Assembly (NCBI GenBank): GCA_035949055.1
Contig: DASZIO010000037.1
Location: forward strand, 1 to 64,000
From: Bog-756 sp035949055
Lineage (GTDB): Bacteria > Actinomycetota > Acidimicrobiia > Acidimicrobiales > RAAP-2
DNA: 64,000 bases
Direction: 5' to 3'
Under the pieces are notes generated by a model. It was not told where the DNA came from, made no database searches, and saw nothing but the letters and a program-made list of their open reading frames with translations. Position 1 is the stretch's first letter, and every line of letters starts with the position of its first letter. The position numbers and the translations under genes are program-made. Positions 1 through 8,694 of this stretch are shown here, piece after piece.

Positions 1-2
1 TC

Positions 3-986
3 ACCTGGGGCGAGTTTGCAAGCATCGGGATGGCCGACGCGCAGCCCGTCGAGCGCTACTTCAGCTCCGGCGCGGACCGGGGCTCGATCATCGGCAATCC
101 CCTCGGGGAGTTCTTGTGGGGGGGAGGAGGCCTTGTGCACGCCTGGCCGGCCAACCCGGGCGAGAACCAGTACACCAGCGTGCAGAACTCGAACGTCCCG
201 ACGCTGCTCATCGGCGGGACGCTCGACTTCGAAACGCCGGCCCAGAACGCCACGAAGGAACTGCTGCCGCACCTCCCCAACGGGCATCAGGTCATCCTGT
301 CCGGGCTCGGGCACGTGGACGACTTCGACGCCTACGAGCCGAACGCCAGCACGCAGTTACTGACCACGTTCTACGCCACCGGCCAGGTCGACACGTCCCG
401 CTACACCCCGAACGTTGTCAGCTTCGCCACGCCGTCCTCGCAGGCAGCGATTGCCAAGGACATCCTTGGGTTTATGATCGGCTTCGCCTTGTTGGCAGTG
501 ATCTGGCTCGTGGTGTTGGCGATCCGGATCCGCCGCCGAGGCGGTACCGGCCGCAAGACGGGCGCTTGGATCCGTTCGGCCGGTCCGATCGTGTTCGGAC
601 TCGGCGGATGGTTCCTTGGCGAACTGTTGGTACTGCGGTTCTGGCCGAGCCGGGCGCTCCCCGACCAGCTGCTGGCAGTGGTCTCGGTCGCGGTGCCGAT
701 CTGGCTCGGGGTCTACGCCGGCTGGGTCTGCACCGACACGCCGAAGGCGATGCGGGCCAAGGGCATCGGTGCCGCGGGTGTCGGTGCGGTGGTCGGAGCC
801 GCACTCGGTTTCCTCGTGATCAGCGGGCTCATGGCGTTGATCACAACGATCATCGGTGCGGCGGTCGTGTCGAACCTGAGCCTGCTCGTGCTCGACATCT
901 GGACCGAGCGGGCCGCCTCCCAGGGAACCGCCGCTCCGGCGGTGGATCCGTCGGAGACGGAGCACCTGGAGCCGGCCCTGCACTGA
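3..986 (+). CDS. Alpha/beta hydrolase (TAP-like C-terminal part) with multi-pass membrane tail, 5' truncated
   Basis: The reading frame is open to the left edge, so the N-terminus lies outside the window and 327 residues are visible. The first ~115 visible residues look like the C-terminal half of a TAP-like alpha/beta hydrolase, with a GTLDFETP segment carrying the catalytic-acid Asp and a GLGHVDDF segment carrying the catalytic His. The nucleophile Ser would be upstream. From about residue 155 onward there are four or five hydrophobic segments (near ILGFMIGFALLAVIWLVV, then three more), which is unusual for a secreted peptidase-like hydrolase and would anchor it in the membrane. The substrate cannot be told. 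A strong hairpin follows the stop codon. Confidence 0.75.
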   Translation, partial: TWGEFASIGMADAQPVERYFSSGADRGSIIGNPLGEFLWGGGGLVHAWPANPGENQYTSVQNSNVPTLLIGGTLDFETPAQNATKELLPHLPNGHQVILSGLGHVDDFDAYEPNASTQLLTTFYATGQVDTSRYTPNVVSFATPSSQAAIAKDILGFMIGFALLAVIWLVVLAIRIRRRGGTGRKTGAWIRSAGPIVFGLGGWFLGELLVLRFWPSRALPDQLLAVVSVAVPIWLGVYAGWVCTDTPKAMRAKGIGAAGVGAVVGAALGFLVISGLMALITTIIGAAVVSNLSLLVLDIWTERAASQGTAAPAVDPSETEHLEPALH

Positions 987-996
987 TCGCCCGAAC

Positions 997-1030
997 CGTG
1001 TCGGGGAATCCTCCAAGGTTCCCCGACACG
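997..1030 (+). terminator. Strong stem-loop after the hydrolase gene
   Basis: The arms 997-1010 and 1017-1030 pair over 14 positions (one T-G) around a 6-base loop, starting 10 bases after the TGA. No T tract follows, so this is a U-less terminator-like hairpin rather than a classic intrinsic terminator. It may equally serve as an mRNA 3'-end stabiliser. Confidence 0.55.
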
Positions 1031-1717
1031 CGCGCGTGTGATGGCGAGTGAGCGGCTCCGAGATTCCCCCATGCGAGCCGAGCGACGCGTCCCAATAACG
1101 CGCTGAACACGCCGGTTTGCATGTCCCAGTCGTGCAATGCGTTGCCACCCATCTGCCACCGTCACAACCCAGTTCACGGTCTGACCGCCTTGGCAGGCCG
1201 TCGTCGCGGACTTATGTGTGTCCTGACAGGGCCTGTTGACCACGGCCCGGACCGAGAGTTGCAGTAGGCGCTATTTGGCAGCTGCGAACCGTGCGCGATC
1301 GTGCGCGAAGCACCTGGGTTGCTCTGTGGGGAGCTGGGGGCAACTGGGACAACATGCCTGTTCAAACAGCTTGTACCTCTAATGACCCTGCTCCTAGACT
1401 GGCAACTTCAGAATCCCGCCTACAGGCCGGCTCACCGTCAACCAGGAGTTTTGAGAAGATGTGCTGCCGCCGGGCCGTTGGTGCCTGCGATCGAGGCTGT
1501 CGGATACGACGAGTACTGCCGGTCCCTCACTGAAATGATTGCCCAGCTCTATGTGGAGGGGCTGCGCGTGCGGATCACATCCGAGTTCGGCTGGGCAACA
1601 GCCCGTCCTTCGTAGCCCCAGATCCCTCGCGCCGAACCATCCCGGACGTGCGTTTGGGGAACGGTCAATAACCGCCGCCTACCCGGCAGCGAGGATTGAC
1701 CTAGCCCTTCCTGCTGG
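1031..1717. other. Gene-poor stretch
   Basis: About 690 bases lie between the hairpin after the hydrolase gene and the stop codon of the RCC1 gene. Short open frames exist, for example around 1301-1615 on the plus strand. None has a convincing ribosome binding site, domain or codon bias, and no RNA gene or mobile element is recognisable. Confidence 0.5.
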
Positions 1718-3232
1718 TTACCCAAAGCCGCTCACAGGCACCGGCGTCGTCGATTCCGAGGATGTCCCATTGCCGAGGTCGCCATTGCTGTTGTCGCCCC
1801 AACAGTCGACTGCCCCTCGGGCGAGGAGAGCACAGGTGTGGTAGGCACCCGGTGAGATAGCGATCGCCCGGCTGAGGCCACCAACATGCACCGGGGTCGT
1901 CGAATCCGTGGTGGTCCCATTGCCTAGTTGGCCGAATATGTTGTAGCCCCAACAGTCGGCGGTCCTTCCGGCGAGGAGAGCACAGGTGTGGTAGGCGCCT
2001 GCCGAGATAACGGTCGCCCGGCTGAGGCCACTCACAGCCACCGGGGTCGTCGATTCCGTGGTTGACCCATTACCGAGATCGCCCGCAAGGTTGTTGCCCC
2101 AACAGTCGGCGGTTCTTCCGGCAAGGAGGGCACACGTGTGGAGGCCGCCTGCGGTAGTGGCGGTAACCCGGCTGAGACCCCTCACAGCCACCGGGGTTGA
2201 CGAATCCGTCGATGTCCCATTGCCGAGTTGACCATCGCTGTTGTCGCCCCAACAGTCGGCGGTCCTTCCGGCAAGGAGGGCACAGGTGTGTCCGTAGCTA
2301 GCGGTAATGGCGGTCGCCCCGCTGAGGCCACTCACAGGCACCGGGGTCGTCGAATCCGTGATTGTCCCATTGCCTAGTTGGCCCGCAAAGTTGTCGCCCC
2401 AACAGTCAACGTTTCCCCCGGCGAGGAGGGCACAGGTGTGGTATGTGCCTGAGGTAATGGCGGTTGCCCCGCTGAGGCCACTCACATGCACCGGGGTCGT
2501 CGAATCCGTGGTGGTCCCATTGCCAAGCTCGCCGACTTCGTTGTCGCCCCAACAGTCAACGTTCCCTCCGGCGAGGACGGCACAGGTGTGTCCATAGCCA
2601 GCGGTAATGGCGGTCGCCCCGCTGAGGCCATTCACAGCCACCGGGGTAGACGAATCCGTGATGGTCCCATTGCCCAGTTGGCCGTAGTAGTTCCATCCCC
2701 AACAGTCGACGGTCCCTCCGGCGAGGACGGCGCAGTTGTGGTACTGACCTCCGGTAATAGCGAACGCCGAACTACTGGCACGAACTGTGAGTTTGACCGC
2801 CTTGGCGTTGACCGTCTTCGTTCCAATGACCGACAAGCGGAACCTGTACGCGATGGCCCTCCGTAGCAAGTTGGCGGGAATGGTCACGTCCTCAGCCATG
2901 GGGCCATTCGAACAGGGGGTCGCAGGCAATCCAGTGACGACTCGATTGGAGGAGAAGACACAGCTGGTGGCGTTTGCCATCTGTGCTGACAAGGTGACCG
3001 AGCCACCCGAAGCACCGAGGGAAGACGGCATAACTACGAACGACGACACGGTGGGCTTGATGGGTGTGACCGAGGCCTGTGCCACCGAGACCGAGCCGAG
3101 TCCTGCCAGACCGGTGAGGGTGAATGTGAACACCACTACCACCGAAGCTGAACGGAGCAGAGTGTGGGCTTTCCCAATCCTTCGACCGGCAGTCTTCACT
3201 GCGGTATGGGACTTGAGACGACGTCTGGGCAT
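1718..3232 (-). CDS. Secreted RCC1-repeat beta-propeller protein
   Basis: The protein has 504 residues. The ATG at 3232 is chosen because an AGAGGTGG ribosome binding site precedes it; the frame is open further upstream but without one. Residues 1-53 form a long twin-basic-looking signal peptide (RRR, then a hydrophobic stretch ending near VAQAS). Residues ~54-155 resemble an Ig-like module common in actinobacterial surface proteins. From about residue 158 there are seven 50-residue RCC1 blades, each with HTCALLAG, DCWG and LGNGT motifs. Seven blades make a complete RCC1 propeller. The likely role is an extracellular binding protein; the ligand is unknown. The last blade ends in SGFG instead of the usual SGLSGAT, so the array may once have been longer. 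Confidence 0.85.
   Translation of the reverse strand: MPRRRLKSHTAVKTAGRRIGKAHTLLRSASVVVVFTFTLTGLAGLGSVSVAQASVTPIKPTVSSFVVMPSSLGASGGSVTLSAQMANATSCVFSSNRVVTGLPATPCSNGPMAEDVTIPANLLRRAIAYRFRLSVIGTKTVNAKAVKLTVRASSSAFAITGGQYHNCAVLAGGTVDCWGWNYYGQLGNGTITDSSTPVAVNGLSGATAITAGYGHTCAVLAGGNVDCWGDNEVGELGNGTTTDSTTPVHVSGLSGATAITSGTYHTCALLAGGNVDCWGDNFAGQLGNGTITDSTTPVPVSGLSGATAITASYGHTCALLAGRTADCWGDNSDGQLGNGTSTDSSTPVAVRGLSRVTATTAGGLHTCALLAGRTADCWGNNLAGDLGNGSTTESTTPVAVSGLSRATVISAGAYHTCALLAGRTADCWGYNIFGQLGNGTTTDSTTPVHVGGLSRAIAISPGAYHTCALLARGAVDCWGDNSNGDLGNGTSSESTTPVPVSGFG
1721..2761 (-). repeat. Seven tandem 150-bp coding repeats
   Basis: The RCC1 blades are direct tandem repeats at the DNA level: six full 150-bp units and a last unit of 141 bp. 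Blocks such as CCCCAACAGTC and CACAGGTGTG recur every 150 bases. Similarity this high between units suggests recent duplication or ongoing homogenisation. Copy number may vary between strains and could be mis-assembled from short reads. Confidence 0.85.
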
Positions 3233-3515
3233 CGTCCACCTCTGATCTGAACGCTGAGAAGGGCGCCGCTGGCGACGGTAACACAGACTCGAGTCGGTAC
3301 GTCCTGCCAGAAGCCGACTCGTGCGGTGCTGTCGGCGATAGCCCAGAAGTGCCAGCCGGGGGCAGGACATAGCAGGCGTTCAGGGACATTTCCGAGCTAG
3401 CTCTTCACTTAGACGGAGCCGCCAGGCTACAAGAACCGGCAATCCCGAGCTGGCGGCGGGTTAGGTCGGGTCACCCGGCCCTACCCCAAGGACCAACTAG
3501 TGGCACTCTGGAGGA

Positions 3516-4277
3516 ATGAAGGGACCCATCCAGACAGCTCTGCGCAGACTGACGCGAGCGACACGGCCGCTCGCCATGCGATCTGCCGGGACGGAGAAAT
3601 CCAGCACCTCGATCGTCCGTCACATCGGACGCCGTTCGGGTCGGACCTACGAAACCCCGGTCGTAGCGGTCGAGCACGATGACAGCCTTCTGATCGCCCT
3701 CCCCTATGGCGAACGTACCGATTGGATGAAGAACGTTCTCGCCAGCGGGAAGGCCACCGTCGTAACCCATGGGCGAACGTATGGAGTCGATCAGCCGCAG
3801 GTAATCCCGATGACCGAGGCGACAAGGTACTTCGCTCCGAAGGAGCAGAAACTGCATCGGCGTTTCGCCGTCGACTCCTGCCTCCAGGTCCATCGCATGG
3901 CGCCGCAGTCGTTCGGAGGAAGGGTGATAGAGACCCAACGGGATTACCCCATTGAGACATTTGACCCTCTGCTTCGGGACCTTGTCTGTTGGAGGCTTGT
4001 GACACGTCAGGAGAAGACGACGGGAACGCCGTGGCAGCTCGTGCCTACGGCCCAGCAGCGGCTCGATGAGTTGTCGCCCACTGGTGCGCCTGGCGCCGTG
4101 GCCGTCATTTATCTCGATCACCTGTGCGCCGACTGCCACCAGCCGGGACCCACCAGGATCCACGAAGAATGCTACCTATGCGACAGTTGCTGGGCGGAGC
4201 GACAAGGCCATCTGAATGCCGTGGTCACAGAACCACCACCTGTTCAGCAAACGCACTTCTGGCGGCGATCTCGATAG
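3516..4277 (+). CDS. Deazaflavin (F420)-type nitroreductase family protein with zinc-ribbon tail
   Basis: The protein has 253 residues. Residues ~25-130 match the DDN-like split-barrel family, with the diagnostic stretch IGRRSGRTYETPV near residue 38 and a DWMKNV segment. Family members bind F420 or flavin and reduce quinones or nitro compounds. The family usually ends soon after the HRMAP region. Here about 110 further residues follow, ending in a CADC...CDSC pair of knuckles (CxxC-x15-CxxC), which looks like a small zinc ribbon. A short C-terminal extension of this type is uncommon. The gene stands alone, and its 3' end faces the cupin gene across a 344-base gap. Confidence 0.7.
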   Translation: MKGPIQTALRRLTRATRPLAMRSAGTEKSSTSIVRHIGRRSGRTYETPVVAVEHDDSLLIALPYGERTDWMKNVLASGKATVVTHGRTYGVDQPQVIPMTEATRYFAPKEQKLHRRFAVDSCLQVHRMAPQSFGGRVIETQRDYPIETFDPLLRDLVCWRLVTRQEKTTGTPWQLVPTAQQRLDELSPTGAPGAVAVIYLDHLCADCHQPGPTRIHEECYLCDSCWAERQGHLNAVVTEPPPVQQTHFWRRSR

Positions 4278-4621
4278 CGAGAAGCGACCACCATGGTCAG
4301 CTAAGGGCCAAATCGTGTTGACCCCCACACGTCGCACCCTGAGGCCGTACTCACCTCGCCCCGGTAGATGGTCCCTGACTCGACAGAGTGGGTCATCGCC
4401 CCCATCCATTCCGGTGTCGGTGGCGATCGCCACCCTCCGCTCTCCGGGTCTTCCGTTCGGTTGAGCCTGCGAACCATGGGAGGTGCTCCGCCTACTAGCC
4501 AAGCGGAACCACGAGGTCGGAAGGCTCCTAACATCGTGGTCTCCCGGCTCCACGCCGCGCTGGCCAACCTGTCACCAGGCGTCTTACGCAGAAGTGAGAG
4601 TGAGCTTTACCAGGCAGCGAA
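4278..4621. other. Convergent intergenic stretch
   Basis: This stretch lies between two convergent genes. No coding region, RNA gene or clear terminator hairpin was recognised. Confidence 0.4.
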
Positions 4622-5167
4622 TCAGACTTGCGTGGCTTTGAACCGATTCTCCGCCATTTCGAACTCTCGGCGGACAGTCTCAAGGTCGTATGGCTGCTCC
4701 TCAAGCGTATCGGCATTCCATTGGCTCCGAGGTTTGGCGATGAAGTCGCCTCCGTAGACGTGGATTGCCCCCGTGTACGAACGGGCGGGGTTGTGCACGG
4801 CGTGGATGACGTCATCCCCGAGCAGTTGCACGTCTCCCTCCACTAGCTCCTTGCCGCCCGAGCTGACGATTGTCTCGTCGCCACGGCGGTAGAACGCGTT
4901 GTCTTCACGGCCGCTGTAGATACAGATGGCAGCCCACATGCGATGGTCGTGAGGATAGAGCGAGAACAGCGGCGGCCAGACCACGTTGAGGACGGTCAGG
5001 TCGGGGGCGTTGTACAGGACATTCAAGCCGGCGGTTGGATTGCCGAAGACGTCCGCGAGTCTTCTGCTCGCCAGAGCCTGCTCGAGAACCTCTCGAACAG
5101 CCCTGCGAGGGTCTTGCTCGGCGATCGCATCCACACAGCCGGCCACGAGCTCGTCCGTTGCAACCAT
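4622..5167 (-). CDS. Cysteine-dioxygenase-like cupin
   Basis: The protein has 181 residues. The ATG at 5167 is preferred over an in-frame TTG at 5182 because a GGGGGTGAG ribosome binding site sits just before it. The centre has the double-stranded beta-helix metal site: an HDH pair in LYPHDHRMW, an acidic residue in GREDNAFY, and a later His in DDVIHAVHN. This pattern fits the predicted metal-dependent cupins related to cysteine dioxygenase, which oxidise small thiols. The actual substrate is unknown. The gene is divergent from a MarR gene with 61 bases between the start codons, so the two are probably co-regulated. Confidence 0.75.
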   Translation of the reverse strand: MVATDELVAGCVDAIAEQDPRRAVREVLEQALASRRLADVFGNPTAGLNVLYNAPDLTVLNVVWPPLFSLYPHDHRMWAAICIYSGREDNAFYRRGDETIVSSGGKELVEGDVQLLGDDVIHAVHNPARSYTGAIHVYGGDFIAKPRSQWNADTLEEQPYDLETVRREFEMAENRFKATQV

Positions 5168-5189
5168 GGTTCTCACCCCCAATTGAGGT

Positions 5190-5222
5190 AAAGTGTCTAT
5201 ACTTCAAAGGTACAATGACTTT
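5190..5222. promoter_or_regulatory. Imperfect palindrome between divergent cupin and marR genes
   Basis: The arms AAAGTGTCTATAC and GTACAATGACTTT agree at about 9 of 13 positions. The palindrome lies exactly between the divergent start codons and includes a TACAAT that could be the -10 box for the marR gene. Its position makes it a candidate autoregulatory operator for the MarR protein. The arms are far apart for a single MarR dimer, so it may be two half-overlapping sites. Confidence 0.35.
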
Positions 5223-5228
5223 ACGATC

Positions 5229-5675
5229 ATGTCAACGGACACACCTTTGCTTACCACCCTCGTTCGGCGCCTCCACCTCGCCATCCGTCGACGGCTGCTC
5301 GCCGAACTGCAAGCCGCTGATCATCCAGACCTCACCGCGGCCCACATGTACGTCTTTCAAAGCCCTGGACCCGACGGCGTCCGCCCAACAGAGCTTGCGG
5401 CTCGTACAAACATGACCAAGCAAGCCATGAACCACCTTCTGTCCGGACTTGAACGTGGCAAGTACCTCGAGCGTGCCCCCGCACCCAATGACGGCCGCGG
5501 GACGGTCCTCCGTTTGACCGATCGAGGTCGCGACGTTGAGAGGATCATGATCGAAGGTTCCCGCCGGATTGAGCGAGATTGGGCAAACTTGCTTGGTCGG
5601 GATCGAGTCGAGGAACTCCGCAAAGCGATTCGTGAGTTGGACGTTCTAGAGACCGATGAAGCTGGTGCGCCGTAA
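5229..5675 (+). CDS. MarR-family transcriptional regulator
   Basis: The protein has 148 residues. The start is placed at the ATG at 5229 (MSTDTPLL), since the upstream in-frame GTG lies inside the presumed operator. A winged helix-turn-helix spans residues ~50-110 (TELAARTNMTKQAMNHLL recognition region, then a wing with NDGRGTVLRLTDRG). The size and the flanking helices are typical of a MarR dimer. It probably represses itself and the divergent cupin gene in response to a small phenolic or thiol-reactive ligand; the ligand cannot be deduced. Confidence 0.85.
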   Translation: MSTDTPLLTTLVRRLHLAIRRRLLAELQAADHPDLTAAHMYVFQSPGPDGVRPTELAARTNMTKQAMNHLLSGLERGKYLERAPAPNDGRGTVLRLTDRGRDVERIMIEGSRRIERDWANLLGRDRVEELRKAIRELDVLETDEAGAP

Positions 5676-5871
5676 CGTCACAGCCAAGTCAAACGTTTCA
5701 TAGCATTGAGGCGCGCCCTCTCCGAGGCCCTGTCCACAAAGTGCGCTCAGGGCAGTGCACATCTGGCGATCGTGCCGTTCGGAGACAGACAACTTCCGCG
5801 AGTACGAGCAGACTTCGAGGGGTCTAAGAACCGGACCCCTCAGTCCAGCGTGAGCACGATCTCCTTCGGCC

Positions 5872-6657
5872 GTGGCGGTCATCCTGCTGAAGAGCCATAG
5901 TTTGGCAGTGGCGAAACCGCTCGATTGGGAAGCTCTACTCGTCAAGGGCTACGAACCCCTGAAGGTCGCGCAACGGATCTTTCGTCGGCTTCCTTCCGAT
6001 CCCCGCTGCAAGCTGTGCCTGAATCCGTTTGGCGGCGTGGGCGGCAAAATGGTCGGCCTCCTGGGGCACAAGCCCTCCCGTAAGAGCCCGAATCTCTGTC
6101 AGTACTGTTTCGATCGTCTGCCGACTGGAGGTATCGAGATCGATATTGGCGTTGTATTCGCCGACGTGCGAGCTTCGACAGCTCTGGGTGAGCGGTCGGA
6201 CGCCACTACGTTCGCCGAGCGTCTGAACGAGTTCTATGCCACAGCGACAAGGGTCCTGATTCACAATGAAGGCATTGTGGACAAGCTGATTGGCGACGAA
6301 GTGATGGGTCTCTTCATCCCGGGTGTCGCTGGCCCCGAGTATCGACGCAAGACAGCGACTGCTGCTCTCGAACTGGCTTCGGAGGTTGCCGAACTGCCCC
6401 TCGGTGTCGCTGCCAACGCTGGTGTCGCTTTCGTCGGTAATGTCGGATCGGGCAGCGTATTGGACTTCACCGCGCTGGGTGATGCCGTCAATGTTGGTGC
6501 TCGCCTTCAGGCCCACGCATCGCCAGGCGAGGTTGTCCTTGCAGCTTCGCTTTACCCGCTGATTGAGGCGGAGTACCCAGGGGGGCGATCCGATCGGGTA
6601 GCGATTCGTGGCCGGGACCAGCCAGTTGACGTTGTGGTCCTGCCCACGTCCGCGTAG
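5872..6657 (+). CDS. Class III adenylate/guanylate cyclase with N-terminal double CxxC module
   Basis: The protein has 261 residues from a GTG at 5872; an in-frame GTG at 5908 is an alternative and neither has a strong ribosome binding site. Residues ~90-255 form a class III nucleotide cyclase domain. It has metal-binding Asp98 (VVFADVRAST) and Asp142 (KLIGDEVMGLF), Lys138 for base recognition, and Asn207/Arg211 (ALGDAVNVGARLQ) for transition-state stabilisation. All catalytic residues seem present. The N-terminus carries CKLC (46-49) and CQYC (76-79), a likely zinc or iron-sulfur site that could sense redox or metal state. There is no membrane segment, so the enzyme is cytosolic. The nucleotide product is not certain. 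Confidence 0.8.
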   Translation: MAVILLKSHSLAVAKPLDWEALLVKGYEPLKVAQRIFRRLPSDPRCKLCLNPFGGVGGKMVGLLGHKPSRKSPNLCQYCFDRLPTGGIEIDIGVVFADVRASTALGERSDATTFAERLNEFYATATRVLIHNEGIVDKLIGDEVMGLFIPGVAGPEYRRKTATAALELASEVAELPLGVAANAGVAFVGNVGSGSVLDFTALGDAVNVGARLQAHASPGEVVLAASLYPLIEAEYPGGRSDRVAIRGRDQPVDVVVLPTSA

Positions 6658-6898
6658 TCCGCGACCGTTGCTCGACCGCCCGGTACTGCCGGCTACCGCC
6701 GGCTACCCCTCGGGTACAGGTGTCCCGCAAGCACTTCGGGGGCGTGCTCCACTTTGCTGGCAGCGCCGTCAGGGTGGGATACCTTCTGACAGGCGATGAA
6801 TTTGCGGGACCTGCAACGTCCAACTGTAGGAACTGCTGAGCTGCGGTCGGTAGGACAGGCGCAGAGTGCAGGCGTAAAGCGACAAAGAGGACTGAACC

Positions 6899-7399
6899 AT
6901 GACAGAGGAAAGCAAGCCGGTCGGGGTGTCCCGCAGAATCGAAGCACCGGCAGCCCTCATTTTCGAGATCCTGGCGAATCCGCAACGCCACATGGATTTC
7001 GACGGGTCCGACATGCTCCGGGGAGCTGACTTCAACCGTCCCATCTCCGGCGTCGGTGACATCTTCACCATGAAGATGAATCGGCTCGGTCGCGACTACC
7101 TCATGCTGAATTATGTGGTGGAGTTTGAGCCTGATCGGCGCATTTTTTGGGAACCCGCTCCGGGAGACCTCCCTACGGCTGGCGGCGAACCATCCAAAGT
7201 CGGCGTCCCTGCGGGTTACCGCTGGGGCTACATCCTCACTCCGGACGGTGAGGACGCCACTGTCGTCACCGAGGTCTTTGACTATGGCCCCTTTTCGGAG
7301 CTCCTACGCGAAGGCGGAGAGTGGATCAACGGGACCAGTTCGGTGCTTGAATCCATGACGGCCAGCTTGGGGAGGCTCGAGAAGATCAGTACCGAGTAG
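6899..7399 (+). CDS. SRPBCC (polyketide cyclase/dehydrase-like) protein
   Basis: The protein has 166 residues. The start is supported by an AAAGAGGA site upstream. The N-terminal pattern of a short beta strand followed by APAALIFEILANP is the usual opening of START/SRPBCC lipid-binding folds, and the central strands FEPDRRIFWEPAP and the C-terminal helix near MTASLGRL agree. Such proteins bind hydrophobic ligands or act as cyclases. No catalytic residue can be assigned. A relative of the same family occurs at 15778-16287. Confidence 0.7.
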   Translation: MTEESKPVGVSRRIEAPAALIFEILANPQRHMDFDGSDMLRGADFNRPISGVGDIFTMKMNRLGRDYLMLNYVVEFEPDRRIFWEPAPGDLPTAGGEPSKVGVPAGYRWGYILTPDGEDATVVTEVFDYGPFSELLREGGEWINGTSSVLESMTASLGRLEKISTE

Positions 7400-7524
7400 G
7401 ACCGCTGCCGGAGCGTAGGTTCTCGTTCCATGGAGCGGTCGGCGTGCATGACGGTCGCCGGTACGCTGCGTTCGTCGCCGAGCACCCAGACAACGGCCGT
7501 TCGGAAACAAGAGGCGATCAACAG

Positions 7525-7830
7525 ATGTCAGCAACGCTGAAGTTGAGGCATAAGGCGATCGGAGCGGAGGTCCGTCGTGGCACGTACGATGTCGCGGTCG
7601 ACGGTGAGCGGGTCGGGTCGGTCGAAATGAACGCCACGATCGAGGTATCAGTCGAACCTGGACGTCATACCCTGCAGGTCCGAAATGGCCGAAAGTCGAG
7701 CAGCATTGAAACCTTCGACGCCGCCGAGGGCGAGATCGTCGCCTTCCGATGCACCGGTAAGAGGTTCTTGCCGATCTTTCTGGCATCCTTCATCGTTCCG
7801 AGGCTGGCCCTGAAACTCGTTCGCGAATGA
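7525..7830 (+). CDS. Small PEGA-like beta protein of unknown function
   Basis: The protein has 101 residues from the ATG at 7525, which follows a GAGGCGA site; the frame extends upstream to 7444 without a better start. The sequence is rich in alternating beta strands (GTYDVAVDGERVGSV, IEVSVEPGRHTLQVRNG), resembling a PEGA-type surface-repeat fold. A hydrophobic stretch near the C-terminus (FLPIFLASFIVP) could be a membrane anchor. No function can be given. Confidence 0.6.
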   Translation: MSATLKLRHKAIGAEVRRGTYDVAVDGERVGSVEMNATIEVSVEPGRHTLQVRNGRKSSSIETFDAAEGEIVAFRCTGKRFLPIFLASFIVPRLALKLVRE

Positions 7831-8136
7831 GTCGGCGTCGCTGTCGTGGCGCTCACCAGCACGTCGTCATCGCCGACCGGCCCGCCTGGAGTGGGGGCGC
7901 CACCTAACGCCCGGTAGGCGGGACCCCCAATTGCCCCCGACCGGCACTGTGGGACGCTCAACCATCGGTCTCCTTCCAGGGGCAGGCGAGCGCTTCGGTC
8001 CCGACGCCATTGCGCTCGACGGGCCAGGACCTCGACGTCGCGCTCCACCTCACCATCAACCTCGCGCAGCCTCGACCACTACAGTCGGACAGCAAGGTCG
8101 TCGAGATGGTTTCGACGGTGTGAACTAGGAGCGGCA
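7831..8136. other. Gene-poor stretch
   Basis: About 300 bases precede the RibD-like gene. A small inverted repeat (CGCCCGGTAGGCG near 7909) is present. No gene is supported. Confidence 0.35.
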
Positions 8137-8694
8137 GTGGCCAAGCTGATCTACGCGTCGAACATGTCCCTCGACGGCTACACCGAGGACGGACGCGGCG
8201 CCTTCGACTGGGCTGCGCCGGACGACGACGTGTTCGCGTTCATCACTGACCTCCTGCGGTCCGTGGGCACGTATCTCTACGGACGGCGCCTGTACGACAC
8301 GATGGCCGTATGGGAAACCGACGCCACCCTGGCTGCACAGTCGAACCTGATGAGCGACTTCGCTGACGTCTGGAAAGCGGCGAACAAGGTCGTCTATTCC
8401 ACGACCCTGGCCGCAGTGTCAACCGGCAGCACCCGGCTCGAACGCCACTTCGACCCGGGCGCGATACACGACCTGAAGGCCGCGGCCAGCAGCGATCTAA
8501 TCGTGGGAGGTCCGAACCTCGCGGCACAGGCATTCAAAGCCGGGCTGGTCGACGAGTGCCACCTGTTCATCTGGCCCGTAGTCCTCGGTGGGCGCAAGCC
8601 GGCACTCCCGACCGACACGCTCGCCGAGCTCGAGCTCCTCGACGAGCGCCGATTCAGCAACGGCGTCGTACACCTCCGCTACCGCCCTCTGTAG
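8137..8694 (+). CDS. Dihydrofolate reductase-family (RibD C-terminal-like) protein
   Basis: The protein has 185 residues from a GTG that follows an AGGAG ribosome binding site. It has the RibD_C/DHFR-like opening KLIYASNMSLDGYTED, a middle segment TYLYGRRLYDTM, and the NADPH-loop-like DLIVGGPNLAAQAFKAGLVDE followed by PVVLGGRKPAL. Members are stand-alone NADPH reductases of unknown substrate, often seen in stress or accessory regions of actinobacteria. The gene is monocistronic here. Confidence 0.85.
   Translation: MAKLIYASNMSLDGYTEDGRGAFDWAAPDDDVFAFITDLLRSVGTYLYGRRLYDTMAVWETDATLAAQSNLMSDFADVWKAANKVVYSTTLAAVSTGSTRLERHFDPGAIHDLKAAASSDLIVGGPNLAAQAFKAGLVDECHLFIWPVVLGGRKPALPTDTLAELELLDERRFSNGVVHLRYRPL

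Noticed and set aside
1301..1615. Plus-strand open frame of ~104 codons in the gap before the RCC1 gene
   Set aside because: It overlaps another equally long frame, has no ribosome binding site and matches no family; coding bias is absent.
1721..2761. CRISPR-like array
   Set aside because: The 150-bp repeats are coding RCC1 blades, in frame, without spacers.
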